Source: [Pasteurella] aerogenes (GTDB taxonomy: Bacteria; Pseudomonadota; Gammaproteobacteria; Enterobacterales; Pasteurellaceae). From it: a stretch of DNA of 64,000 nucleotides. A model generated the notes under the pieces. It was not told where the DNA came from. It saw only the letters and a list, made by a program, of their open reading frames with translations, and searched no databases. The translations under genes and the position numbers were made by a program. Positions 42,508 to 51,280 of the stretch are shown piece by piece. The stretch covers positions 2,108,001 to 2,172,000 of the forward strand of contig LR134362.1 of the NCBI GenBank assembly GCA_900637275.1, given 5' to 3'. Positions within the stretch are counted from its first letter, which is position 1, and every line of letters begins with the position of its first letter.

Positions 42508-43692
42508 ATGTCTAAAGAAAAATTTGAACGTACAAAACCGCACGTAAACGTGGGTACAATCGGCCACGTTGACCATGGTAAAACAACCTTAACCGCAGCA
42601 ATCACTACCGTATTAGCAAAACACTTCGGTGGTGCAGCTCGTGCATTCGACCAAATCGATAACGCGCCAGAAGAAAAAGCGCGTGGTATCACCATCAACA
42701 CCTCACACGTTGAATACGATACAGAAACTCGTCACTATGCACACGTAGACTGCCCGGGACACGCGGACTATGTTAAAAACATGATTACCGGTGCGGCACA
42801 AATGGACGGCGCAATCTTAGTAGTAGCGGCGACTGATGGTCCAATGCCACAAACTCGTGAACACATCCTTTTAGGTCGCCAAGTAGGTGTACCTTACATC
42901 ATCGTATTCTTAAACAAATGCGATATGGTGGATGACGAAGAATTATTAGAATTAGTTGAAATGGAAGTACGTGAACTTCTATCTCAATATGACTTCCCGG
43001 GTGATGACACACCAATCGTACGTGGTTCTGCGTTACAAGCGTTGAACGGCTTTGCTGAATGGGAAGAAAAAATCCTTGAATTAGCACACCACTTAGATAC
43101 TTACATCCCAGAACCTGAGCGTGCAGTTGACCAACCGTTCTTATTACCAATTGAAGACGTGTTCTCAATCTCTGGACGTGGTACAGTAGTAACTGGTCGT
43201 GTAGAACGTGGTATCATCCGTACAGGTGAAGAGGTTGAAATCGTTGGTATTAAAGAAACTGCGAAAACTACCGTAACTGGTGTTGAAATGTTCCGTAAAT
43301 TACTTGACGAAGGTCGTGCAGGTGAAAACATCGGTGCATTATTACGTGGTACCAAACGTGAAGAAATCGAACGTGGTCAAGTATTGGCGAAACCAGGTTC
43401 AATCACTCCACACACTGACTTCGAATCAGAAGTGTACGTATTATCAAAAGAAGAAGGCGGACGTCACACTCCATTCTTCAAAGGTTACCGTCCACAATTC
43501 TATTTCCGTACAACTGACGTAACTGGTACAATCGAGTTACCGGAAGGCGTGGAAATGGTAATGCCAGGCGATAACATCAAAATGACAGTAAGCTTAATCC
43601 ACCCAATCGCGATGGACCAAGGTTTACGTTTCGCAATCCGTGAAGGCGGACGTACAGTAGGTGCGGGTGTTGTAGCTAAAATTATCAAATAA
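42508..43692 (+). CDS. tuf: Elongation factor Tu
   Basis: 394-aa GTPase delivering aminoacyl-tRNA to the ribosome. G1 GHVDHGKT (residues 19-26), G2 RGITINT, G3 DCPGHADY, G4 NKCD, G5 GSAL; the switch and domain II-III sequences are standard. Codon use is strongly biased as expected for a highly expressed gene. It follows the four tRNAs in the same order as tufB in E. coli; a second tuf copy probably exists elsewhere. Confidence 0.98.
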   Translation: MSKEKFERTKPHVNVGTIGHVDHGKTTLTAAITTVLAKHFGGAARAFDQIDNAPEEKARGITINTSHVEYDTETRHYAHVDCPGHADYVKNMITGAAQMDGAILVVAATDGPMPQTREHILLGRQVGVPYIIVFLNKCDMVDDEELLELVEMEVRELLSQYDFPGDDTPIVRGSALQALNGFAEWEEKILELAHHLDTYIPEPERAVDQPFLLPIEDVFSISGRGTVVTGRVERGIIRTGEEVEIVGIKETAKTTVTGVEMFRKLLDEGRAGENIGALLRGTKREEIERGQVLAKPGSITPHTDFESEVYVLSKEEGGRHTPFFKGYRPQFYFRTTDVTGTIELPEGVEMVMPGDNIKMTVSLIHPIAMDQGLRFAIREGGRTVGAGVVAKIIK

Positions 43693-43718
43693 TTAGCATC
43701 ACATCGATAAGATGAAAG

Positions 43719-43744
43719 AAGGGTATCGTAAGATACCCTTTTTG
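43719..43744 (+). terminator. Terminator after tuf
   Basis: AAGGGTATC-GTAA-GATACCCTT followed by TTTG. Confidence 0.9.
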
Positions 43745-43864
43745 TTAGCGTGAAAAATATAACAAAATTTCATCTTTTTAATAGGCAATAAAATAATAAA
43801 ATGCTACAATCACGCGTTCAGATAGGATCCCTATTTTTTATATTGAATATGATGGATTAAATTT

Positions 43865-44278
43865 ATGGCGTTAGAAATTGAGAAAAAGAAAAATACGCAA
43901 GATGCAGAAGCAGCAGTAAAAGCAAAAGGGCTAAATTCGTTTTTGTGGTTGCTTGCTGTCGTTGTTGTTGCAGTGGCTGCACTCGGTAATATTTATTTGG
44001 TTGAGCAATTTTCAACTCCTATTCGCGTAGTAGGTGTTGTCATTTTGTTGATCGTCGCCTTAGCTATTGCGGCTATCACCAATCAAGGGACGAAAGCGAG
44101 AACCTTTTTAACTGATTCTAGAACTGAATTAAGACGAATCGTATGGCCTACCCGTCCGGAAGCGATGCAAACGACGCTTATCGTATTAGGGGTAACCGTA
44201 CTCGTATCTTTGATTTTGTGGGGATTAGATTCGATTATTGTGTCTATAATTACATTTTTAACAGATTTGAGGTTCTAA
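43865..44278 (+). CDS. secE: Preprotein translocase subunit SecE
   Basis: 137-aa inner-membrane subunit of SecYEG. Three hydrophobic segments (FLWLLAVVVVAVAALGNIYL, VVGVVILLIVALAIAAI, and the essential third near the C-terminus) with the conserved cytoplasmic helix DSRTELRRIVWPTRPEAMQTT before the last one. One base separates it from nusG, as usual. No strong ribosome site is visible before the ATG. Confidence 0.95.
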   Translation: MALEIEKKKNTQDAEAAVKAKGLNSFLWLLAVVVVAVAALGNIYLVEQFSTPIRVVGVVILLIVALAIAAITNQGTKARTFLTDSRTELRRIVWPTRPEAMQTTLIVLGVTVLVSLILWGLDSIIVSIITFLTDLRF

Positions 44279-44279
44279 A

Positions 44280-44834
44280 ATGACAGAAAATGCACCTAAA
44301 AAACGTTGGTATGTATTGCAGGCATTTTCAGGCTTTGAAGGTCGTGTAGCGGCAACATTACGTGAATATATTAAATTGCACCAAATGGAAGATCAATTTG
44401 GTGAAGTGTTGGTACCAACTGAAGAAGTGGTTGAAAATGTCGGCGGAAAACGTCGTAAAAGCGAGCGCAAATATTTCCCAGGTTATGTACTGGTACAAAT
44501 GGAAATGAATGATTATACGTGGCAATTGGTTCGTAGTGTTCCACGTGTGATGGGATTTATTGGTGGTACTCCGGATAAACCAGCGCCAATTAGCAATCGC
44601 GAAGCGGATATTATTTTAAATCGTCTTGAGCAAAATTCAGATAAACCGAAACCAAGAACGACCTTCCAGCCGGGTGAAGAAGTACGTGTTACTGAAGGTC
44701 CATTCGCTGACTTTAACGGAACAGTGGAAGAAATTGATTACGAAAAAGGTCGTCTTAAAGTTTCCGTTTCTATCTTTGGTCGAGCTACTCCAGTTGAGCT
44801 TGAGTTTGGTCAAGTCGAAAAAGTTAACGGTTAA
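44280..44834 (+). CDS. nusG: Transcription termination/antitermination protein NusG
   Basis: 184-aa RNA polymerase-bound factor that reduces pausing and links to Rho and the ribosome. NGN domain KRWYVLQAFSGFEGRVAATLRE through FPGYVLVQMEMND, GFIGG; C-terminal KOW domain FQPGEEVRVTEGPFADFNGTVEEIDYEKGRLKV. Co-transcribed with secE. Confidence 0.97.
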   Translation: MTENAPKKRWYVLQAFSGFEGRVAATLREYIKLHQMEDQFGEVLVPTEEVVENVGGKRRKSERKYFPGYVLVQMEMNDYTWQLVRSVPRVMGFIGGTPDKPAPISNREADIILNRLEQNSDKPKPRTTFQPGEEVRVTEGPFADFNGTVEEIDYEKGRLKVSVSIFGRATPVELEFGQVEKVNG

Positions 44835-44854
44835 TTTTACATTTATGATGAACG

Positions 44855-44890
44855 AAACCGCCTGTTGCTAAGATAACAGGCGGTTTTTTA
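44855..44890 (+). terminator. Terminator after nusG
   Basis: AAACCGCCTGTT and AACAGGCGGTTT form a perfect 12-bp stem with an 8-base loop, followed by TTTT. Confidence 0.95.
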
Positions 44891-44917
44891 TAAATGCAGA
44901 TAAATCAACAAAACTGC

Positions 44918-44946
44918 TTGAAAAAGCACCGCACTTTCTATATAAT
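44918..44946 (+). promoter_or_regulatory. rplK-rplA promoter
   Basis: TTGAAA (44918-44923), 17-base spacer, perfect TATAAT (44941-44946). An uptake signal (ACCGCACTT, 44928-44936) occupies the middle of the spacer. Confidence 0.88.
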
Positions 44947-44958
44947 TCGCACCCTATT

Positions 44959-44986
44959 ATGAGCAAGTTATCTTGCTCATATTTTT
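44959..44986 (+). promoter_or_regulatory. Hairpin in the rplK leader, attenuator-like
   Basis: ATGAGCAAG-TTAT-CTTGCTCAT followed by ATTTTTG starts a few bases after the expected transcription start. It has the form of a weak terminator within the 5' leader; a role in attenuation is inferred only from shape. Confidence 0.45.
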
Positions 44987-44993
44987 GTAAACT

Positions 44994-45020
44994 AGGGAAG
45001 CCGTAAGGCGTTATTACCCA
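44994..45020 (+). promoter_or_regulatory. Candidate ribosomal protein L1 operator in the rplK leader
   Basis: GGG-AA-GCC-GTAA-GGC-GTTATTA-CCC makes two short helices joined by an asymmetric internal loop just before the rplK ribosome site, the form of the L1-binding site in 23S rRNA and in rplKA leaders. L1 excess would then block rplK-rplA translation. Confidence 0.55.
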
Positions 45021-45038
45021 TTCCAGAGGAAATTAAAA

Positions 45039-45467
45039 ATGGCAAAAAAAGTACAGGCATACGTTAAGTTGCAAGTTGCAGCGGGTATGGCTAACCCTTC
45101 ACCACCAGTTGGTCCTGCTTTAGGTCAACAAGGTGTTAACATCATGGAATTCTGTAAAGCATTCAACGCTCGTACTGAGAGCTTAGAAAAAGGTTTACCG
45201 ATTCCTGTGGTCATTACCGTTTATGCGGACCGTTCTTTCACTTTCGTTACTAAAACTCCACCGGCAGCTGTGTTGTTGAAAAAAGCAGCAGGCATCAAAT
45301 CCGGTTCTGGTAAACCTAACAAAGATAAAGTTGGTAAAGTAACACGCGCACAAGTTCGTGAAATCGCTGAAACTAAAGCAGCAGATATGACCGGTGCAAC
45401 AATTGAAACTAAGATGAAATCTATTGAAGGTACTGCACGTTCAATGGGCTTGGTAGTGGAGGACTAA
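45039..45467 (+). CDS. rplK: Ribosomal protein L11
   Basis: 142-aa 50S protein of the GTPase-associated centre. MAKKVQAYVKLQVAAGMANPSPPVGPALGQ with the proline-rich linker, and the C-terminal RNA-binding domain ending GTARSMGLVVED. AGAGGAA ribosome site. Three bases before rplA. Confidence 0.98.
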   Translation: MAKKVQAYVKLQVAAGMANPSPPVGPALGQQGVNIMEFCKAFNARTESLEKGLPIPVVITVYADRSFTFVTKTPPAAVLLKKAAGIKSGSGKPNKDKVGKVTRAQVREIAETKAADMTGATIETKMKSIEGTARSMGLVVED

Positions 45468-45470
45468 TCA

Positions 45471-46160
45471 ATGGCTAAACTTACCAAACGTATGAAAGCA
45501 ATTAAAGCTGGCGTGGATTCAACCAAACAATATGAAATCAACGAAGCAATTGCAGTATTAAAACAATTTACTTCATCTAAATTTGTAGAAAGCGTTGATG
45601 TCGCGGTAAATTTAGGGATTGATGCACGTAAATCTGATCAAAACGTACGTGGCGCAACTGTGTTACCACATGGTACCGGTCGTTCTGTTCGCGTAGCGGT
45701 GTTCACCCAAGGTGCAAACGCAGATGCTGCGAAAGCCGCTGGTGCAGATTTAGTTGGTATGGAAGACTTAGCGGAACAAATCAAAAAAGGCGAAATGAAC
45801 TTTGATGTTGTTATCGCTTCTCCAGATGCAATGCGTGTTGTGGGTCAATTAGGTCAAGTATTAGGTCCACGTGGCTTAATGCCAAACCCGAAAGTAGGTA
45901 CCGTAACACCAAACGTTGCTGAAGCAGTTAAAAATGCAAAATCTGGTCAGGTTCGTTACCGCAATGATAAAAACGGTATCATCCACACCACTATCGGTAA
46001 AGCAGATTTCGCTCCAGAACAATTAAAAGAAAACCTTCAAGCGTTATTGGCGGCGTTAAATAAAGCAAAACCAACAACTGCAAAAGGTATCTTTATTAAG
46101 AAAGTAAGCATTTCTACTACGCAAGGCGCAGGTGTTGCTGTAGATCAAGCTTCTCTATAA
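45471..46160 (+). CDS. rplA: Ribosomal protein L1
   Basis: 229-aa 50S stalk protein and translational repressor of its own operon. MAKLTKRMKAIKAGVDSTKQYE start, VDVAVNLGIDARKSDQNVRG, and GPRGLMPNPKVGTVT. It is the last gene of this unit; rplJ, rplL, rpoB and rpoC do not follow. Confidence 0.98.
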   Translation: MAKLTKRMKAIKAGVDSTKQYEINEAIAVLKQFTSSKFVESVDVAVNLGIDARKSDQNVRGATVLPHGTGRSVRVAVFTQGANADAAKAAGADLVGMEDLAEQIKKGEMNFDVVIASPDAMRVVGQLGQVLGPRGLMPNPKVGTVTPNVAEAVKNAKSGQVRYRNDKNGIIHTTIGKADFAPEQLKENLQALLAALNKAKPTTAKGIFIKKVSISTTQGAGVAVDQASL

Positions 46161-46178
46161 TCTTCTTCTAAGATTTTC

Positions 46179-46211
46179 AAAGGCGCTAGTAATAGCGCCT
46201 TTGCTTTTTTC
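46179..46211 (+). terminator. Terminator after rplA
   Basis: AAAGGCGCTA-GTAA-TAGCGCCTTT, a perfect 10-bp stem, then GCTTTTTT. Confidence 0.92.
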
Positions 46212-46327
46212 TACAAAGTGCGGTCGTTTTTTTGAAGGTTTTTATTCATCTTCCCTTGTTTTTTTGAACAATTCTTTTTCATTTTGGATGTGATTTCACA
46301 TTTTACGCAAAAAAATAAAAATTTCAC

Positions 46328-46356
46328 TTGATACTGTATATCAATACAGTTAATAT
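46328..46356 (+). promoter_or_regulatory. recA promoter with LexA (SOS) box
   Basis: TTGATA (46328-46333) and TAATAT (46351-46356) are 17 bases apart, and the LexA box CTGTATATCAATACAG (46334-46349) fills the spacer. LexA binding would therefore block RNA polymerase directly until DNA damage activates RecA. Confidence 0.92.
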
Positions 46357-46396
46357 TGTCGGGTAAAAAGTAATAACGATTTTTTCGAGGTATAAC

Positions 46397-47488
46397 ATGG
46401 CGAGTCAAGACGCAAAAGATTCTAAAGATCCAAAAGAAGCAAAAGCGAAGGCATTAGAAGCTGCATTAGGTCAAATTGAAAAACAATTTGGTAAAGGTTC
46501 CATCATGAAATTGGGGGAAACCCAAACCTTAGATGTAGAAGCAATTTCTACCGGCTCATTGAGTTTAGATGTGGCTTTGGGGATTGGTGGTTTGCCGATG
46601 GGGCGGATTGTGGAAATTTTTGGACCGGAATCTTCAGGGAAAACCACGTTAACCCTTTCCGTTATTGCGCAAGCACAAAAACAAGGCAAAACCTGTGCCT
46701 TCATTGATGCAGAACACGCATTAGATCCGATTTATGCCGCGAAATTGGGCGTTGATGTTAAAGAATTATTGGTATCGCAGCCGGATAACGGTGAACAAGC
46801 CTTAGAAATTTGTGATGCGCTGGTGCGTTCTGGTGCAGTAGATGTGGTGATCGTCGACTCGGTTGCGGCACTAACACCAAAAGCGGAAATTGAAGGCGAT
46901 ATGGGCGATTCGCATATGGGGCTACAAGCGCGTTTGATGTCGCAAGCCTTACGTAAATTAACGGCACAAATTAAAAGTTCTAATTGCTTAGTGGTGTTCA
47001 TTAACCAAATTCGAATGAAAATTGGGGTAATGTTTGGTAATCCGGAAACAACCACTGGTGGTAACGCATTAAAATTCTATGCTTCTGTTCGTTTGGATAT
47101 TCGTCGCGTTGGTTCGGTAAAAGAAGGTGATGAAATTATCGGTAACGAAACTCGGGTGAAAGTGGTAAAAAATAAAGTGGCGCCGCCATTCCGCCAAGTG
47201 GAATTCCAAATTTTATATGGTGAAGGAATCTCCAAAAATGGTGAATTAATCGAATTAGGCGTGAAACACAAATTGGTAGAAAAATCAGGTTCTTGGTATT
47301 CCTATAATGGTGAAAAAATCGGACAAGGTAAAGCTAATGCCATGAAATGGTTGACGGAGCATCCAGAACAAGCCTTGGATCTGGAAAATCGATTACGTAC
47401 CGAATTATTGGCAAATCCGGATAAAACGCTTATGGCAGATATTGAACAAGTCGAACATGAAGATGTGTTAGACGATAGCGATTTTTAA
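46397..47488 (+). CDS. recA: Recombinase RecA
   Basis: 363-aa ATP-dependent strand-exchange protein and LexA co-protease. Walker A GPESSGKTTL near residue 75, Walker B VVIVDSVAALTPK, loop L1 and L2 region VVFINQIRMKIGVMFGNPETTTGGNALKFYAS, acidic C-terminal tail ending DVLDDSDF. Also needed for transformation in competent Pasteurellaceae. Followed by a stem-loop and recX. Confidence 0.98.
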   Translation: MASQDAKDSKDPKEAKAKALEAALGQIEKQFGKGSIMKLGETQTLDVEAISTGSLSLDVALGIGGLPMGRIVEIFGPESSGKTTLTLSVIAQAQKQGKTCAFIDAEHALDPIYAAKLGVDVKELLVSQPDNGEQALEICDALVRSGAVDVVIVDSVAALTPKAEIEGDMGDSHMGLQARLMSQALRKLTAQIKSSNCLVVFINQIRMKIGVMFGNPETTTGGNALKFYASVRLDIRRVGSVKEGDEIIGNETRVKVVKNKVAPPFRQVEFQILYGEGISKNGELIELGVKHKLVEKSGSWYSYNGEKIGQGKANAMKWLTEHPEQALDLENRLRTELLANPDKTLMADIEQVEHEDVLDDSDF

Positions 47489-47502
47489 ATAGAAATCGGG
47501 CG

Positions 47503-47534
47503 AAAAGTGCGGTCATTTTTGACCGCACTTTTGT
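47503..47534 (+). terminator. Stem-loop of two uptake signals between recA and recX
   Basis: AAAAGTGCGGTC-ATTTTT-GACCGCACTTTT, a perfect 12-bp stem with T at its end. As in E. coli, partial termination here would keep recX far below recA; read-through is needed because no other recX promoter is obvious. Confidence 0.75.
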
Positions 47535-47587
47535 TAAGTGAGAAGCCATTTAGCAACAGATTATTATTTGGAATGTGAGGAACGAAG

Positions 47588-48052
47588 ATGTCATTGGCGT
47601 TAAGTTACATTGTGAATTTATTATCCCGCCGTGAATATAGCGAATTTGAATTGCGTTGTAAAATGCAAGAAAAAGCCTTTTCTGAAGAAGAAATCAATCA
47701 GGCATTAAGCCAAGCACAACAAAAACATTGGCAAAGCGATAAGCGTTTTACCGAAAATTATATTCATGCCCGCGCGCAACGTGGTTATGGATTTAATCGT
47801 ATCCAACAAGAATTAAAGCAACTGAAAGGCATTCAATCTCAGGTGATTGATGAAATTATGGCAGAATTGGACATTGATTGGTCGGCATTGGCACGTAGCA
47901 CATTGCGCAAAAAATTTCCCGATTATGCCCAATGTAAAGATCCAAAAGCCAAACAAAAAATTTGGCGTTATATGCTTTCTCATGGATTTTTTGCCGATGA
48001 TTTTAGACAGTATATCGGCACGCCAGAGGAAGAATCGGAATGGGAGATTTAA
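47588..48052 (+). CDS. recX: RecA regulator RecX
   Basis: 154-aa helical protein that caps RecA filaments and limits their growth. ALSYIVNLLSRREYSEFELRCKM at the N-terminus, RFTENYIHARAQRGYGFNRIQQEL in the middle and YMLSHGFFADDFRQYI at the end are the three RecX repeats. GTGAGGAA before ATG. Confidence 0.94.
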   Translation: MSLALSYIVNLLSRREYSEFELRCKMQEKAFSEEEINQALSQAQQKHWQSDKRFTENYIHARAQRGYGFNRIQQELKQLKGIQSQVIDEIMAELDIDWSALARSTLRKKFPDYAQCKDPKAKQKIWRYMLSHGFFADDFRQYIGTPEEESEWEI

Positions 48053-48125
48053 ATAACAATTATTCTTATTAACTCATTGATTTATTTTGTCTTTTACTTT
48101 TTTTAGTCTTTATTTAAGGTTAATT

Positions 48126-48167
48126 TGATCTAATTCATAAAACCGAATTTCTATTCATGATTTAATT
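48126..48167 (+). promoter_or_regulatory. FNR-like site and -10 box upstream of dmsA
   Basis: TTGAT-CTAA-TTCAT (48126-48139) fits FNR consensus TTGAT-N4-ATCAA with a perfect left half and three of five on the right. TTTAAT at 48162-48167 would put its centre at -41.5, the class II FNR distance. Fits anaerobic induction of DMSO reductase. Confidence 0.5.
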
Positions 48168-48203
48168 TCTGCCATGGTTGTCCATTACTATTTTGGGGGA
48201 TTT

Positions 48204-50648
48204 ATGGATAAGTTAAATCATCATTCATCTTGTTCTCGACGAACATTTTTAAAGGGAACGTCTGTTGGGTTAGCCGCGGTGGCAGCGGATATTTCGCTTC
48301 CGTTTAATGCGATGGCAAATACGGAAAGTGTTGCGGCGGAAAGTGCGGTCGTTTCTGAAGAAAAAATTGTGTGGAGTGCGTGTACGGTAAACTGCGGCAG
48401 CCGCTGTCCGTTAAGAATGCACGTCAAAGATAATAAAATTACCTATGTCGAAACTGATAATACCGGTACTGAAACCTATAATTTAGATCATCAAGTACGC
48501 GCCTGTTTGCGTGGTCGTTCTATGCGTCGTCGCGTGTATAATCCGGACCGTTTAAAATACCCGATGAAACGTATTGGGAAACGTGGTGAAGGTAAATTTA
48601 AGCGCATTAGTTGGGATGAAGCATTAACGGAAATCGCTCAGTCGTTGCAGAAAAATATTGCGAAATATGGCAATGAAAGTATTTATTTAAACTATGGTAC
48701 GGGGACGTTGGGCGGTACGATGACCAAATCTTGGCCGCCTGGCTCAACCTTAATTGCCCGTTTGATGAATTGTATCGGTGGCTATTTGAATCACTATGGT
48801 GACTATAGTACTGCGCAAATTGCGGTCGGGTTAGATTATACCTATGGCGGTGGCTGGGCGCTCGGTAATGGAATGGCAGATATTGAAAATAGTAAATTAG
48901 TCGTGCTATTTGGGAATAATCCGGCAGAAACACGGATGAGCGGTGGCGGTTTAACTTATTGTATTGAACAGGCACGGGAAAAATCCGGTGCGAAAATGAT
49001 TGTTATCGATCCTCGCTATACGGATACCGGTGCGGGACGGGAAGATGAATGGATCCCGATTCGTCCCGGTACGGATGCAGCATTAGTTTCTGCGCTCGCT
49101 TATGTCATGATTACGGAAGATTTAGTGGATCAACCCTTCCTTGACAGATTTTGTGTCGGTTATGATGAGAAAACCTTGCCACAAGATGCGCCGCGTAATG
49201 GACATTATAAAGCTTATATTTTAGGTCAAGGTGATGACGGTATTGCCAAAACCCCGGAATGGGCGGCTAAAATTACCGGTATTCCAAAAGAACGCATCAT
49301 AAAATTAGCACGAGAGATCGGAACGACCAAACCGGCATTTATTGCCCAAGGTTGGGGACCGCAGCGGCGTAGTAATGGTGAATTAATTTCACGCGCTATT
49401 GCGATGTTGCCAATTTTGACCGGTAACGTGGGAATTCATGGTGGAAATACTGGTGCGCGTGAGAGTGGGTATAAAATCCCATTTGTGCGTATGCCAACCT
49501 TGGAAAATCCGGTAAAAGCGAGTATTCCGATGTTCTTGTGGACAGATGCGATTTTCCGCGCTCATGAAATGACTGCACTGACGGATGGTATTCGTGGTGT
49601 GGAGAAATTAACTGCGCCGATTAAAGTGATTTGGAATTACGCCAGTAATTGTTTAATTAACCAACATTCGGAAATTAATCGTACGCACGAAATTTTGCAG
49701 AATGAAGATCAATGCGAGTTGATCATCACCATTGATAACCACATGACCTCCACTGCAAAATACAGCGATATTTTATTGCCGGATTGTACTGCATCTGAAC
49801 AAATGGATTTTGCCTTAGATGCTTATGTTGCCAATATGAACTATGTGATTTTTGCCGATCAAGTGGTTACTCCATCTTTTGAATGTCGCAATATTTACGA
49901 TATGTTATCGGGTTTGGCAGAGAAATTGGGCGTGAAAGAAAAATTCACCGAAGGAAGAACGCAAGAGGAATGGTTGCGTCATCTTTACGAACAATCTCGT
50001 TCAAATCTTCCAGAATTACCAACCTTTGAGGAATTTAGAAAACAAGGAATTTTCAAAAAAGTCGATCCGAACGGTTTTTATGTGGCATACAAAGACTTTA
50101 GGGAAAATCCAGAAGCCAATCCACTAAAAACACCATCGGGAAAAATTGAAATTTATTCTTCTCGCCTTGCGGAAATTGCCAAAACTTGGGCATTAAAAGA
50201 AGATGAAGTGATTCATCCATTGCCGGTTCATGCGGACAGTTTCGAGCATTATGGCGATCCGTTGATGGAAAAATTCCCATTACAACTCACTGGCTTCCAC
50301 TACAAAGCACGTACCCATTCGACTTATGGTAATGTTGACGTGTTGAAAAGTGCTAACCCGCAAGAAGTGTGGATTAATCCAATTGATGCACAGCCAAGAA
50401 ATATTAAAAATGGCGATATGATCCGTATTTTTAATGAACGCGGCGAAGTGCGTATTCATGCCAAAGTTACACCGCGAATTATCCCAGGAGTGGTGGCATT
50501 AAGTGAAGGTGCGTGGCATCAAGCGGATATGTTTGGTGATAAAGTGGATCATTCCGGTTGCGTCAACGTATTAACCACGCAACGTCCGTCGCCACTTGCC
50601 AAAGGTAATCCGCAACATTCCAATTTAGTGCAAATTGAGAAAGCGTAA
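48204..50648 (+). CDS. dmsA: Anaerobic DMSO reductase, catalytic subunit A
   Basis: 814-aa molybdopterin (bis-MGD) enzyme reducing dimethyl sulfoxide and related N- and S-oxides on the periplasmic side. Twin-arginine signal SRRTFLKGTSVGLAAVAADISL at residues about 10-30. Residues 50-100 hold the FS0 [4Fe-4S] cysteines (CTVNCGSRCPLRMHV then VRACLRGRS). The C-terminal molybdopterin-dinucleotide domain includes LQLTGFHYKARTHSTYGN. ATG at 48204 with GGGGGA; an ATG at 48174 would place ten residues before the Tat signal. First gene of dmsABC; 10 bases to dmsB. Confidence 0.95.
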   Translation: MDKLNHHSSCSRRTFLKGTSVGLAAVAADISLPFNAMANTESVAAESAVVSEEKIVWSACTVNCGSRCPLRMHVKDNKITYVETDNTGTETYNLDHQVRACLRGRSMRRRVYNPDRLKYPMKRIGKRGEGKFKRISWDEALTEIAQSLQKNIAKYGNESIYLNYGTGTLGGTMTKSWPPGSTLIARLMNCIGGYLNHYGDYSTAQIAVGLDYTYGGGWALGNGMADIENSKLVVLFGNNPAETRMSGGGLTYCIEQAREKSGAKMIVIDPRYTDTGAGREDEWIPIRPGTDAALVSALAYVMITEDLVDQPFLDRFCVGYDEKTLPQDAPRNGHYKAYILGQGDDGIAKTPEWAAKITGIPKERIIKLAREIGTTKPAFIAQGWGPQRRSNGELISRAIAMLPILTGNVGIHGGNTGARESGYKIPFVRMPTLENPVKASIPMFLWTDAIFRAHEMTALTDGIRGVEKLTAPIKVIWNYASNCLINQHSEINRTHEILQNEDQCELIITIDNHMTSTAKYSDILLPDCTASEQMDFALDAYVANMNYVIFADQVVTPSFECRNIYDMLSGLAEKLGVKEKFTEGRTQEEWLRHLYEQSRSNLPELPTFEEFRKQGIFKKVDPNGFYVAYKDFRENPEANPLKTPSGKIEIYSSRLAEIAKTWALKEDEVIHPLPVHADSFEHYGDPLMEKFPLQLTGFHYKARTHSTYGNVDVLKSANPQEVWINPIDAQPRNIKNGDMIRIFNERGEVRIHAKVTPRIIPGVVALSEGAWHQADMFGDKVDHSGCVNVLTTQRPSPLAKGNPQHSNLVQIEKA

Positions 50649-50658
50649 GGAGTAGAAG

Positions 50659-51279
50659 ATGAGTAAGCAATATGGTTTTTATTTTGACTCCGAGCGCTGC
50701 ACGGGGTGTAAAACTTGTGAATTAGCTTGTAAAGATTATAAAGATTTAGATACCGAGGTAAATTTCCGCCGCATTTATGAATATGCCGGCGGCAATTGGG
50801 TACAACAGGCGGATGGCTGTTGGAACCAAGATGTGTTTGCTTATTATATGTCAATTTCTTGTAATCATTGTGATAATCCGGCTTGTGTGCCAGTTTGTCC
50901 AACCGGTGCAATGCATAAAAACGCCGATGGATTTGTGATTGTCAATGAAGAAATCTGTATTGGATGTCGCTATTGCCACATGGCGTGTCCGTATGATGCG
51001 CCGCAATATGATGCGAAAAAAGGACATATGACCAAATGTGACGGTTGTTATTCCCGCATTCAAGAGGGACAAAAACCGATTTGCGTGGAGGCTTGTCCGC
51101 TACGCGCATTGGATTTTGCACCAATTGACGAATTGCGAGAAAAATACGGTACACAAGCGTCCATTGCACCATTACCACCGGCAGAAGTGACACACCCGAA
51201 TTTGGTGGTGAAAGCCAATAAAAATGCACGCCCAAGTGGTGACGCCACGGGCTTTTTAGCAAACCCTCGGGAGGTGTAG
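50659..51279 (+). CDS. dmsB: DMSO reductase, electron-transfer subunit B
   Basis: 206-aa ferredoxin-like protein with 16 cysteines for four [4Fe-4S] clusters: CTGCKTCELACKDY (residues 14-27), CNHCDNPACVPVCPTGA, CIGCRYCHMACPYDAPQ and the CDGCYSRIQEG...CVEACP groups. It passes electrons from DmsC to DmsA and is carried out with DmsA by Tat, having no signal itself. Stop is one base before dmsC. Confidence 0.96.
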   Translation: MSKQYGFYFDSERCTGCKTCELACKDYKDLDTEVNFRRIYEYAGGNWVQQADGCWNQDVFAYYMSISCNHCDNPACVPVCPTGAMHKNADGFVIVNEEICIGCRYCHMACPYDAPQYDAKKGHMTKCDGCYSRIQEGQKPICVEACPLRALDFAPIDELREKYGTQASIAPLPPAEVTHPNLVVKANKNARPSGDATGFLANPREV

Positions 51280-51280
51280 A

